Positions 13,852-25,897 of a stretch of DNA of 64,000 bases are shown in pieces. The number at the start of each line of letters is the position of its first letter. Within the stretch, counting starts at the first letter, position 1. Location of the stretch: positions 6,014,001 through 6,078,000 of the forward strand of contig NC_135244.1 in the NCBI RefSeq assembly GCF_947623445.1. Reading direction: 5' to 3'. The translations under genes were made by a program, and so were the position numbers. Source of the DNA: Clavelina lepadiformis. Taxonomy: Eukaryota; Chordata; Ascidiacea; Aplousobranchia; Clavelinidae. The notes under the pieces are model-generated. The model was not told the origin of the DNA, made no database searches, and saw only the letters and a program-made list of their open reading frames with translations.

Positions 13852-14577
13852 AGACCCTTTCCGAGTTACTGTCTGGGTGGCAAGATTTGTTCGATCGCCA
13901 ATACTTAAAAATGGAAAATGTAGACCCACTTTGACTCTTTTTTAAATTACAAGCGTTTTGGGTATTGGATTGTAAAGATTTCGTTCAGGTACGTTACATA
14001 TGAATTCCTCTACGCAATAAAAAAAGTTTTGAAAATATGTTATTGCAGTGGTTTGAATCCTACGCACTGGACTGGTTCAATACGAAGTCACGTCACGTTG
14101 TCTGTGTAGCATGCGACGCAAAATGTGTAAGAGTTTGCGTAGTATCTGCGACGCAATTGTATGTAATAATTTGATTTAATAATTTGAATGTAATAATTTA
14201 CTTCTAATTGATTATTTTAAACTTTGCTTGACATGCCAAAAAACATTAGCCTGAGTAACGCACCACAGATTACACGCAAACTCGTATGCATTTTACATTG
14301 CATTGTTCGCTAACCACGTATCTAGACTTCATATCGGATAAGTCCAGTGCATAACATTCAGACCACTGTAAAATAAGAACTAGGCAACATATTTTTGAAA
14401 AAATTTTTTATCCCGTAAAGGAATTCATGTGCAACTCATCTGAGTAAAATTTTTTCAATCCAATTTCCAGAACGTTTGCAATTCAAAAAATAATCAAAGT
14501 GGGTCGACAATTTCCACTGTTAAGTATAGGTGATTGAAAAAATCTTGCCACCCAAGCAGTAACTCGGAAAGGGTCTA
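13851..14577. mobile_element. 727-bp foldback MITE in the putative ADAR 5' intron
   Basis: The element begins TAGACCCTTTCCGAGTTACT and ends with the reverse complement of nearly the same sequence. The pairing continues inward almost to the middle (about 14200), for example the CACTTTGA, GAATTCCT, GCACTGGACT and GAGTTTGCGTA blocks in both halves. The whole element can therefore fold into one imperfect hairpin. It is bounded by TA on each side, as for a Tc1/mariner-type insertion. No transposase frame is visible. It lies between the first ADAR coding exon and a possible upstream exon. Confidence 0.75.
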
Positions 14578-15635
14578 TTATATCATTATATATCAATTAT
14601 ATCACCCACTTAAAAATAAATTTTAAATGAAACTTTGTTAATACAAAAAAAATTATTTAACTTACCTCAGTCAACTTTGCAATGAATTTCAAAACATAAA
14701 ATGTTAACAGAATAGTTGTACACAACATAATATTTGACTCTGGTCATGTAACGAGCTATTGCTTTAAAAGCTCATTTTTTAAATGTTTCGCTAAATTTGG
14801 AAGGCAACCGCAATTAGGCTAACAAATACAGAACGTCTTTTCCCTGCTGACATACTGGCATCAACGCGTGATAGGCGTCAACGCTGTAACCGTGATAGGG
14901 GTCAGTTTAAAAAACAATATGAAATGCGGTGAAATATGACAAAAGACTCACCTTTTTTATCTAGTTGCGTATCGTAACCTTTCCATAGTACGTTGCTGTG
15001 GCGCAACATCAACATATCCAGTGAAAGAAACAAAAATTGCGTTTCAAACCAATCAAACTCAGACTTACAGTACAATATAGGCTAGCATTAGAAAGAGGAA
15101 GGACGAAAGTCGAAAGTTTGATTTTTACTACGGGAAATCCCCGAATCTAAAATTCCTGCAACAGTTTTGGTTACCGCGTAATTTTAAATTTTGATATTTC
15201 GTATTCGTACAATATTTGCACTCTCCTATTTTGCAATTACTATCCAAGTTTTCATTCATTCACTATACGCTCTTAAAATAGAAGTTTTATATCAAGCAGT
15301 AATTATAAAGTATTTCCCCTATTTCTTGAAAACATTGTCTACTGTGGGACTGCGGAAAGCTGAAAATTATCTAAAAAGGACATCACCCTAACATTGAAAC
15401 CTTTTTAACTGAAGCGACTCAAATACGCTGTTATGCTTTTCGTTCAATCTTTTGAAACATGCCTGAATACAACTTAGCTAAAGAAAAACTAAAACACAAA
15501 GCAAAAAATATTACAAGCCATTGGACGACGTTGCGGTAGGCTATAGTAAAAAGATGATGGGCTACAGCAAAAATGTGAGCAACTATGGTGCGACATCCAG
15601 AGTAATTTGGAACACGTTTTATCTATATCTATTTA

Positions 15636-15752
15636 CAAGGTTGCCATCGGTCAGGACTAAAGGGGTCGAAATGCCCAAAGTAGGAACTTCTGCCCTAAAA
15701 ATAGAACAAAAATAAGGACGCAAGTGAAAATAAGCACGGAATGGTAACCCTG
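15636..15752. mobile_element. 117-bp hAT-like MITE
   Basis: Terminal inverted repeats are CAAGGTTGCCATCGG on the left and, reverse-complemented, CAGGGTTACCATTCC on the right. It is flanked by near-identical 8-bp direct repeats, TCTATTTA (15628-15635) and TCTATATA (15753-15760), which is the hAT target-site size. Non-coding. Confidence 0.65.
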
Positions 15753-15889
15753 TCTATATACGATTTAATACAATTTGCATATTTAAATAAACCATGACAT
15801 ACCTAAATCTTCAGCTCAAACTTGTACGATAAGCTAAATTTTATAATTTAGATGATTTTTTCAACTAATCTTACTCATTTAGTTACAAT

Positions 15890-16388
15890 CAAAGGTGGGC
15901 AGTACGGTTATACTGCAGTACCGAATTACGGAACAGTACATAACACCGCGTATTGTATATTACTCAAATTACGGTACCATATATAATACTGACTTGTCCA
16001 ATTACTGTAGGCCTACTTTTTCATTACCGATACCGGTATCGTTGGTACTTTTAAAATCTGTACTAAAACAAATAAATACGAATCTCTGTTCCGAATTACT
16101 TCTTTCAAGAAAATTTGGTCCGTCCCCTCTACTCTGTACTTTTCCCGAGATTTTTTTCGAGGTTTAAAGGTAAAGATATTTAAAAGTTACTCCTAGTCAA
16201 ATATGTTTTGACCTAGGGTACCCTTTAGCGCCGCCAGAATTTAGGCAAAAATTGTACATTGCAGCAGGATTTTCGATACAAAATTACCGGTATAATTTAC
16301 CAAACTACTTTTTTGAAACAGTACCGAATACCAAATATCGGTTTCGTTACCGACGGTACTTTTAAAGTACCGGCCATGCTCACCTATG
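15890..16388. mobile_element. 499-bp hAT-like MITE rich in TACCGGTA words
   Basis: The ends are CAAAGGTGGGCAGTACGG and, reverse-complemented, CATAGGTGAGCATGGCCGG. The flanking 8-bp repeats are GTTACAAT (15882-15889) and ACTACAAT (16389-16396), differing at two sites. The interior is dominated by repeats and palindromes of TACCG and CGGTA. No coding capacity is seen. Confidence 0.6.
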
Positions 16389-17317
16389 ACTACAATTTGC
16401 TACATTATAATAGTGTACGGTTTTGCTAAAACTTCATTTATTTACGTTCTTATAGGCGGAATGTAATAGATCGAACGTCTAGTTAACACGTTGCCTTGAT
16501 TAAAATAAGTTGTATTCATAATTAGTTTGTTGGGCATAACTCAAACCGTTTGCAGGTTTAAAATGATTGCTATAGTTTCTTGGCTCTAATAGATATTCTA
16601 TGATTAACATTTTTGTGTTGAAAGCTTTAAATAACGATCTACAGATCAATGACCGAAATATTGTTTTAGCATGTTTTTGGCGTTATAAGATTTCTTATAC
16701 CAATTAGGTTTTTTTACTTATCTCTAGTGGACATAACATATAGGCTACTACTAGCCTATAACTATAAGCTTACCTGGTTAACTCGACTTGAGGCATTTAG
16801 CGCAACTTTTTGACAATTTTAATTTTATTTTGTCTACTTCTACTAAAAGCCTTACAAAAATAATGGTTTGGTTTCATTATGTAAATCAATAGTGGATTTA
16901 GGTTGAAATTTTTGTCGGCCACTCTTCTTTCATTCTTTCTGTCATTTCTGTTTCCCGGTTAGCAGAATGATCAAGGTTCTACAGCTTTACGTGTAATTCA
17001 AGTGCAACGACAGAAACGTGCAGAAGCAGAGACGGCCCTTGTCAATGAGAGATTGCAATCAATACCCATATCGGTGTTGGTGTAGAGTTCTGGTTCAGAA
17101 ACCATAAGATAGCCTACACGTACGCAAACGCCGCATATATGGAAGCTTCTGATACCACAGCAACGACGAAAAAAGTTCGTAAAGTTTATTAAATCAACAT
17201 AGAAATAATTGTAGATCAGTAAATTATTTAAAGACTAAAAAACCTGGAGTTTTTATACCAAACGGAAGCATGTAGCATAAAAGGACAAAATCATTGTGTA
17301 GCTAATGGATAAAATCT
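16389..17317. other. Intergenic region 3' of FABP gene A, with one orphan exon-like segment
   Basis: Mostly AT-rich with no protein similarity. It contains a plus-strand segment at 16963-17085, preceded by a strong polypyrimidine tract and AG, that is open for 40 codons and then stops. I found no upstream partner exon. Confidence 0.35.
16963..17085 (+). pseudogene. Orphan terminal-exon-like segment
   Basis: A pyrimidine-rich tract (about 16921-16960) ends in cccggttag. It is followed by a 40-codon open frame beginning QNDQGSTALRVIQVQRQKRA and ending in TAG at 17083-17085. The residue mix (Q, R, E, A) resembles a coiled coil. I do not recognise the family. It may be a captured or relic last exon, or chance. 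Confidence 0.22.
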
Positions 17318-18130
17318 TTAAGCTCTTTCATACATTCTTTTGCATGTGACATCTTGATAGGTAAATTCCTGTATATCAACATATAGGCTATAAAACTTGT
17401 CACAACAGTAAAGTATTAGGTTTTAAGACTTTACTTGTTTCTTACAAAGATAAGCCAAATAGGCTGAGGTTAAGTCAAACAAGACTTTTCGACTGTTGAT
17501 TTTGGTCGAGCAAGCAATGCATACATCACGAAGAGTTTTTAAATGATAAACAATTTTGATATAACTTACCATAATTAAATGGCCTTCATTGTCAACGAAT
17601 CTTTCAATGGTTGTTTGTTTGGTGTCGTTGTCCCATTTTTGTGTATGAATTATTTTATTGCCATCCATGACTATAAGAGACTAAACGTCTTACATGTTAG
17701 TTTTTCTTAATTTTTACGCGGAACCATGTCATATAGCGTACTTGAATATCTTGCACACCTTGCATTTATTTCCATCCGGGATATCCTCTTGGAATTCTTC
17801 GCCTAATTTGCACTTTGTTTCAATTTTTCTTAAGCTGCTGACGCTTTGGTACAGAAAGTCATTGTGGTTGATATTGATCACTACTTTGGGTTTGGCTAGT
17901 GATATCATCTTCCGAACAAATGCGTTGACTCCTACGTACAACATCAAGATTAATAAGATTAAGTATAATACGTCGGTTTTTAATGTAATTAATCAAAAAT
18001 AACTTAGACTAAATGACTATTTTAGCAAATTACATATAAATGTTCGTTCGTTCATACCTAAAGCTTTCATGTAAGCATCAAAATTTTCTGACGATATCAT
18101 CTTCCAAGTTCCGTTCATTGCTTGCGTCAT
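17318..18130 (-). CDS. Fatty-acid-binding protein (FABP) gene A
   Basis: Four exons with the classic FABP layout: 18130-18058 (73 nt), 17931-17759 (173 nt), 17680-17570 (111 nt) and 17368-17318 (51 nt), 135 residues in all. The 73 and 173 nt sizes and phases match vertebrate FABP genes. The protein opens MTQAMNGTWKMISSENFDAY, has the family start signature GTWK, and ends DVTCKRMYERA, keeping the Arg-x-Tyr pair that binds the fatty-acid carboxylate. FABPs are small cytosolic beta-barrel carriers of fatty acids and other hydrophobic ligands. It is the most 3' of four same-strand paralogues and seems intact. Confidence 0.85.
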
Positions 18131-18666
18131 TTTGCAATACTCGCGTGGAATCCTTGCAAAATCTGTAGGTCTACGTTGTCTCTTTTGATAATGCTACGAT
18201 TTACTGCTTTAGCAAATAACTGAGTGAATACATAAAGAAAATGAATGTACAGTATATGCTTTGACTTTAACTCAATCGTACACTTACATAAGATTTGTTT
18301 GCCGAAGCTAATGTGCAAGGCACGGCAATATACAAGTAAATGATTGCTGAAGGCGCTGCAGAAATTGTGCAGCTGCACCCGATGTGCTGTGAAATTCAAA
18401 TGTTTTGGTGAATCAGGGGCGATGTAGGATATATCCTACATACACTCCTATACTATTCTAAATGTTGCTTTTTTATTAATCATAGCCAGCAACGACAGAT
18501 CCTGTTGGCATAAACCTCAACATAATGATTTATTTACATGTAAACAAGAGACGTGAAACGATGAAAAGTTGATGTAAAATCACTTTTACGAAAGAAACGC
18601 ATACGCTATCGACTGTTGTGAGTTAATCAAAAGAGCCAGCTTTTTTGCAGATCTATGTTCAAATCT
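18131..18666. other. Spacer between FABP genes A and B
   Basis: About 540 bp holding the promoter side of gene A and the 3' flank of gene B. Minus-strand open frames here have no family resemblance. No repeat was recognised. Confidence 0.4.
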
Positions 18667-20297
18667 TCATACAGCGCTGCCAGGGTTGTCTTCGATTGCA
18701 ATCTTATCACGAAGTCGTTTAAAAGTCCTTCGGCAGACAATGTCTTCATATTTGATAACCTATATACACCCACGTTTTAGCATTATAGGGTCGCGCGCTA
18801 TTTTTATTTAAATTTTTTAGCTAAACTACTATAGTATCTGCGGATATGACATTTTTTTGTGATATATATGACGATACAGGCAATACTAAAATAACGTCTT
18901 TATAGAGTTTATGTTCTGTATACGGTATTTTCATATACCCAATCGTAGTAAGGCTAATTTCCGTAAAAGCAAAAATTCCTGTGTTTACTTACTGCCACCA
19001 TTTCATCATTATCGTTGATAATAGCTGTGGTGTAGGTTTGTTTGCCTTTCCACTTTTGAATTTGGATAAGCATACCGTCTTCATATTTTATAATAGACTA
19101 AATTGAACATGTTAAAAAAGGTTAAGTTGCTGTTTGCATGCATGTAAATTTACAATTACAGTAACTTAATTTTGATATGTATTTATTAGTGAAACTGTAT
19201 ACTGATTGGTTAGATGAGAACTTTACAACACAATGGACCTTAGTTCTTCTACCATCTAGGCATTCCTCATCAAACCAGATTCCCATTCTGCAACAGGTTT
19301 TGAAGTTGCGCACACGTGTGATGCTTTTGCATGTGTAAAAACCGTTGTCTTGGATAGATAGTTTTACTTTGAAATCCATCAGATTAGCTATTTTTCGCAG
19401 CCAGGCATTCGTACCTGCCACCACATCATGATTTGTTAACATCACTTATTAGATAATGCATATTTTTCGTCGGCAGCCTGTGCATTACCCACTTTCTTTA
19501 CTGTTCATGCACAACATAATGTTATGAAATAACTATCATTTAGAGCAGTGGTTCTCAACCGGGGGTCCGCGGACCCCCAAGGGTCCGCGAAACGTTTTCA
19601 GGGGGTCCGTGAGAACTTCGAAATTTGCAACATAAAGTACGAGTTTTTAAAAAGTTTTTGCTGTTTATCGTTGCTGTTTGAAATAGGCTTGAACATTTGC
19701 TTAATTGTCTATTGTGATGGGACAATACAAAAGCTTATTGAGATTTATCACCCGCAGGGAAGGCCTATTGTGATGCAATAGATTGCGGATTATACGAGAA
19801 GACAGCTGGATACAGTGATTTTAAGTTGCTGGAGATTGCACATAATCGCTTTCTCAGTTTCTGCTCTCGTTCGTATAAAATCGAAGGCACGTAACCAACT
19901 AAATGTTGAAGACGACTTGCGACTATCGATTTCGAAAACACAACCCCGTATTTCAAGACTTGTTTCTAATATGCAACAGCAAAACTCCCATTAAGTGTAT
20001 TCGCTTTGAAATAAATAAAAATATCCGCATAGTTTGATGTTATTTTGATTGAATAGCGCAGTTGTGCACCAAGACTATTAAGTAAAACTAAGCAAAGAAA
20101 CATTTAAGTGCAGTCTCAGAACTCTTAGTTTGCTTAAACTTCAGGGGTCCGCCAACTGCTTTGACAGCACCAAAAGGGGTCCGCCAAGATCAGAAGGTTG
20201 AGAACCACTGATTTAGAGTCTTACCTAGGCGTGCCATAAGCTCATCAGCATTTTCATTTGACTTCAACTTCCAAAGACCGTTAAACTTGCCGGTCAT
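18667..20297 (-). CDS. Divergent FABP gene B with altered ligand motif and longer tail
   Basis: Exons 20297-20225 (73 nt), 19414-19239 (176 nt), 19097-18993 (105 nt) and 18759-18667 (93 nt) give 148 residues. It starts MTGKFNGLWKLKSNENADEL, so GTWK has become GLWK. The last exon reads DIVCRRTFKRLRDK and then continues about 13 residues past the usual FABP end. The C-terminal Arg-x-Tyr becomes Arg-x-Phe, and exon 2 is three nucleotides longer than its neighbours. All phases hold, so it is probably a working but specialised family member. Its first intron carries a hAT MITE (19546-20210). I infer a changed ligand; the family assignment itself is firm. Confidence 0.78.
19546..20210. mobile_element. 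665-bp hAT MITE in intron 1 of FABP gene B
   Basis: Perfect 15-bp terminal inverted repeats (CAGTGGTTCTCAACC) are flanked by a perfect 8-bp target duplication, ATTTAGAG (19538-19545 and 20211-20218). The subterminal parts are GC-rich GGGGTCCGC repeats. No intact transposase is visible. The perfect duplication suggests a fairly young insertion. Confidence 0.88.
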
Positions 20298-20896
20298 TAT
20301 AACCTGGCCTCGGTGCAACTCAAGCAAGATACGTAAAAAACCTTGCGTGATTACTCGAATGCTATATGAAATTAACTGCAGCAGTGGTTGCTAGTAATAA
20401 GTGAAGCTGAATAGAACAACCAGTTCATGATACTCTACTACAGAAAAAGATTTATGTTGATGCTAAATGCTACATGGTTTCCGAAATAGGCAAATATTTT
20501 TGCACGTTTTCGAAACGATTCGGGACGTTATTTAAAGATGGCAATTGTTTTTCTGCTACGTGGTTTTTTAATGTCATACGAACTATAACCACCCATTTGA
20601 GGTATTTTATTCTATTCATTGATACAAACTGCTTTTTTTGTCTTGTTGCAATTTGCATCCGTATGTTTTTAAGAGACATATAATACCTTTACAGCTCTAG
20701 CCTGTTTATTTTAGTAAAACCATGATCTGAAACTTACATGTATACTGTGTGAGTCATTTATTCAACAATTCATTTTCAAAATAAATTACGAAGACGCATC
20801 CGCTATATTTGAAGCGATTATGGAGCCTACAGAATTTCTCCAACAATAACAGAATGAACAATTCACGAAATCAACTTTGGTAAAACTTTAGAAAGT

Positions 20897-22669
20897 TCAC
20901 TTCTCTGCTCTTTCGTACGTACGCTTGCTCACGATGTTTCCCAAAACACATTCCTGTTGAACAGAAAAAACAAAAATCTATGTTCACTCAACCGTGCTCA
21001 GTTAGATCCTGGTAAAAATACCGTTTAAAGTTGAACCCTTTCGTAGACAAATGGCAGTTCATTGTTTCGTACGATTTATCCATGCGCATATATTATAGTC
21101 ATGCAGTAGAATTATATAACTTATGGTAAACTCGATATTTACAATTTGAAGAAGATCATCGCCGTCTACATATCTGGTGAGGATAGATTCTTTGCCTTCC
21201 CACTTTTGGCGTTGAACAAGCTTGTCACCTTCCATCGTCATAATGCTCTGTACCACAAAAAAATTCACAAAAGGTACAAATAAAAACCGTTTTTATTTTA
21301 AAAAAGAGGTTAAATTTAATTTTGAAAATTGCGCCTAAGGCAATTAAGACTTATTGTGCTCACCTTGCACTTGCGACCGTCTGCGGTTTCTTCGTCCCAT
21401 TCTTGGTCCAATGTACATTCACTATTCACTGTCTTAGCAGTGCTCACGCTCTTCATTTTTATAGCTGATCCTTTGATTTCAATTGTGAGTACGGGTTTCG
21501 CAATGTTTCCCAATTTCCTCAAGGCGAGCCCAACGCCTGTGATAAAGAAATATACTTGCATAATGGTTACAGATTCTCAATCCAGTCAGTCAACGTACTC
21601 CAGCTGGTATCAAATTAGTTTCAGCTTTAAAGCTGATAGAAGCAAAATCATGTGGAAAGAATTCGCCGACCGCATCACGCATGTCGCGTTTACCAGCTAA
21701 AGGCGATGTGATGCAAAATACCTATAAATATGCCATAGACTACAAGGGAAAAGAGCTTTAAGAAGGAAACATCACGCTAAATATAAAAAGAAAAGGCATG
21801 GCAGAAATTTATACTGCATATGGTTCCAATGAGTAAACAATACCTTTCAAAGTATCCAGGCTAGATTAATAACTTCCAAAAATGTTGGAACTTTGTTAAT
21901 GAAATAAATGCTATATTAGTGTTAACCTAAACTTGTATTTTGTCAGGTAGCCGGTATTTATTAGTTTGCACACTAGGTTGTGCGCTTGTGCAATTTTGCA
22001 AATCACCGATATAATATGAGCTTCAGTGGTTGATTTTAAGATGAGTAAACAAATTTCTGCAGAATCATCGCAACCTTTATCCCAGTAACGTTTTCTGTCA
22101 CGTGCTTTGTCTAAGCAACCAATCAGTTCTCTTGTTTGACAGTTTTACGGGTGCCGTGTTTTGTATGTTTGTTAGGTAGACTACATACAACTCGAGTCAC
22201 GAAAATGCCACTCTCAACGATTAATTGCACTATGGACACCACTTTTTATAAAAAAACAAATCAACTGAATATTACCATCGAAAAAATAGTTATTTCTGAG
22301 TTTTCAGATAGCACATATTGAAAGTAAGCATTTCGCAGTTTTCTTAGCTCAGTACGATTTATCCATCATAAGCCATGGTGTACTGTGTCAAACATCATTT
22401 AATTATATTTAATATGGGCTGCGCAATTTCATGCCTACAAGCTTTATGCTATATGCTTTGTAATGACATTGAAACAATTTTTGTTTCCACAATTTACGGT
22501 TGAATTTATATATCTAAGAATTACTGAATAAGTTAACATCTTGTCACTTTTTGTAAAAGTAAAATAAAGCGAAAAGCTACTACTAAGTTCACTTACCTAA
22601 AGCTTTCATGTATTCGTCAAAATTTTCAGAGTTTTTCATCTTCCATTTTCCATTCAATTTAGCCGCCAT
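20897..22669 (-). CDS. FABP gene C (upstream duplicate)
   Basis: Exons 22669-22597 (73 nt), 21536-21364 (173 nt), 21247-21143 (105 nt) and 20953-20897 (57 nt) give 135 residues. It starts MAAKLNGKWKMKNSENFDEY. The core includes DQEWDEETADGRKCK, the third exon GDKLVQRQKWEGK, and the end ECVLGNIVSKRTYERAEK, with the carboxylate-binding Arg-x-Tyr. It is a cytosolic lipid carrier by family. It is nearly identical to gene D about 6 kb away, in the same orientation, as part of a duplicated block that includes flanks and introns. Confidence 0.88.
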
Positions 22670-23436
22670 ATTTTGTTTATAAAATTACAGTATGATAACA
22701 ATACCTAAAAACAGCAATAATTTAGTCTAACTTGAATATTTCAAAACCTAAAACAAAGTTAGTTGTCACACCGTTCTCTGCAAAGGGTAAAATTGCATTG
22801 AGCTCGACCCTGACCGAAGTTGATCTATAAACTACTTAACTGCACCTTAATTTGCACAAATCACGTGTAAAGTATTGCTTGCACTGCAATTTAAACATTG
22901 GGGTCGGAAATTGTAGACGAAAAGATTAAATATTGCAACCGTGCGCAAAATTTTTGTTAAGCTGTCTCGTTTTATAAAAATCTCAGTTATTATACACGCT
23001 CCTTGATTTATGGGAAGCCAATCGTCGATCGGACCTCGACTACATGTTAATGTACAACCCACACAGCGGATGGTTACCGCCAAGACAAATAAATCAAGCC
23101 AACCAAGCAGTGCAACGTTGCTAACCACGTGGCCGGTTAACCTCCACGCCATCGTTGCCGAGCACCAAAGTTTTGGTTAAAAGGGTTGATAAGATTAGCG
23201 TCACAATCGCTGTAGAAACAGCTTTGGTTTCGACAATCAAGCCTAATCCTAATTTTTTCATTTATGTTAGACGCTATTTCGCAACTTTTACTTCAAAAAT
23301 CTATTTCATGTTATTTATCTTATTAATAAATATATTCATAATTGCATGTTTTTCTCCATTTGTAATAGGTCTACAACTTCTGAAAACTTCCAAAGATTTT
23401 CAAATTTTATTGGGAGTTTTTAGGTGAAATATCAAA

Positions 23437-25897
23437 CACTAGAACGGCCGCAGTTGCGATAAGCCCTCAACGGCCACTAGCGGTCATTTTGACCGCTCCT
23501 CCGAAAATTCGTTTTTTCTAGGAATTTCTTTGTGTGTTTGCAGCCAAATTATTGAAAGAATATTTAAGTCACAAAACTCCATCAATCTACCCACCAAAAA
23601 TATTTTTATTTCAAGGAATGGGCAAAAATCTGGACACGAAATTGGAAAATGTTTCACATTTGCGTTGTCGCACATCTAATACATTCAAAAAGTTCCGTTG
23701 CGCTACACTTACCACATACGGTTTTGTTATATTTTAAACAACGTTTCTTGGTTTTGTTTTGTGTGCAGTTTGCAGCTATTTCACACTGTTTACGCTTCTT
23801 GGCTATTCTGTTTTCACGAGCACTCGGCACTGTGTGAGGTCTTGCAATCGTAGCGTTGCTGCTTGATCTGCTAACAATGTAGTCTTCTCGTAGTTCTGTA
23901 GTAAGCCTAAGATGAAATCTCGTCTTGAAACATTGTCACCTGTTCGTTTTTTATACAGCACATAAGCATTGATGCCTGCTAAATCCAACATGTTATAGAA
24001 AACAGCAACGGGCCAGCGTCGTGTACCTGCTTTGACTGAATACTGCCTGGCCATTTGATCAGCCACGTCATAACACCACATTTGGTCTTGTTATCAAATT
24101 CTACTGTCTCCGGTTTCTTTTTGTCAGATGTGCCAAGTTCAACAGACTGGTGCAGAGAACTAAGAATACAAACGCTTTTCTTGGGCTTACACTGATATGC
24201 AGTCAGAGTTGCCACATCGCCTGCCTTCATGAGCTTACTAAAATAGCGTTGCTGCAAGCATTTTGCAGATGCAGGCAGCTCACGTCTAACCTTGTTCATA
24301 GTTCCAACACGACTGGTTTTCTTCTTTTTCAGCTCTTTGGCAAGTAAAAACGACGTGAAAAAGTTTTCGGTTGTAACATTTCTACCTTTACCCATAAATG
24401 GTTGCATGAGATTCATGACAACGTTATCACTAAGCCTTTGGGTGGGTGGACGTGACTTATCTTTGCCCAGATATGGAATAGCATTTAGGATGTACTTCGA
24501 TTCCACATCAACCGCCAGCCAGAACTTTATGTTACATATACTGGGTGAATCTACAATGAGCTTTAGATGGAAACAGCTATTTATCAATCGTAATATTTTC
24601 TGAGGTTTGTAACCAGTACCTCCCAGTCTTCATTTCCTAGGACCCTTCGAGCTTCCACATTGGTACACTGTTGAATGTGTTTCAACATATGGTTATCAAA
24701 TAGAGCTTGAAAAGCACCAACGGGGGAGTCTGCCATTCTAACAGAAAAGCGTGATAGACCTTATTGCTCCGTTAGAACATTCTGAGCTGCACGCTTTCCT
24801 CGTGCTTCTACGCCGAATTCCATAAATTCCCATTGTGTGCCATCTCTTGCTGTCTCGTGTTTGATCGAACTTTCAGCAACACCCGAACAAGAATCACCAT
24901 CACAACCTGTAGTGGAATGGGTTTCAACGGTAGTATCAGCAGATTGTGAATCACCAACATGAACAGTGGGTTGTTGTGTATCACTAAGTTGCTCAGTTTC
25001 TTCATCGTCGTCCATCTCATCTGAGGAGCAGAGTTCCCAATCTAACACGTCGTCTTCAATTTCACTTTTCACTCCAGAATCATCCTCAGCTATGGATCTG
25101 AGAATAGCGGAAGCTTGTTGGGCATTGAAGCGCTTTCGTCTTTCAGACATGATGTAACAAGTTTGACTATGTTTTGTTTTTTACTCAAGAAGCTTTCTTC
25201 AACTGTGGAACTAAAATAGGTCAGCACTAACTGGTATGTTCACAATTCTTTTACTACAAAAAGTAATGTACGACTAACTTATGATAAAGGCAAATTGCCT
25301 ATGTGTTCCGCTGCGTTTTCTGCCTGAGAGAGCGGGCTGTATGCCCACTAAAACTCACAGTTGTCAAAAATATACTTGAGTAAATCTGCAATGGTACTCC
25401 AGTTGTATTTTAGATTATAACTAACTTATGCTAAAGTGTTGCAAAAAATATCTCCGAGACATTGTAAAATAACTGCATGTGTGTTTCACAAAGCCTTCCA
25501 TAATCTGAAGTCAATCTCTTTCCAGTACTAAATAATAACTGGGAAAATTTATTACAACTTTTTTCTGAATTTTGAATTTCTTTTTCATAAGTGAATCTAT
25601 GACCTCATAAATAACATTAATTCATCAGAAAATAGAAATACAAAGTTTGAGTACAACAAAATGCTTAGAAACGATGTTTTTGTTTAGCGGTCATTTTGAC
25701 CGTTAACGGCCGTTGGAGGTAAAACACCCTCTAAAAAATTTCTGAAAGCAGTCTTCCGCTTGATACTTGGCATGAGCACTACTGCTTATAACTTAGGAAA
25801 AGTCAAGAAATTTCACAGTCATTCGATTTCTATAAAAAAATTTATCGCACGTTCAAATTCCAAAACGGTCAAAATGACCGCATCGGCCGTTCTAGTG
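23437..25897 (-). mobile_element. piggyBac-superfamily transposon, decayed
   Basis: Inverted ends CACTAGAACGGCCG and CGGCCGTTCTAGTG span 2,461 bp; TTAA follows the right end (25898-25901). Minus-strand pieces of a PGBD-type transposase remain: an acidic N-terminus (25150-24763, MSERRKRFNAQQASAILRSI), a block at about 24735-24600 in another frame, a central block at about 24587-24090 containing KFWLAVDVES around a catalytic-type Asp, VADQMARQYS and GINAYVLYKKRTG, and a Cys-rich C-terminal zinc-finger-like tail (23820-23640). Stops, frame changes and loss of the region holding the first catalytic Asp show that it is dead. The motif GCGGTCATTTTGACCG occurs near both ends. Confidence 0.88.
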
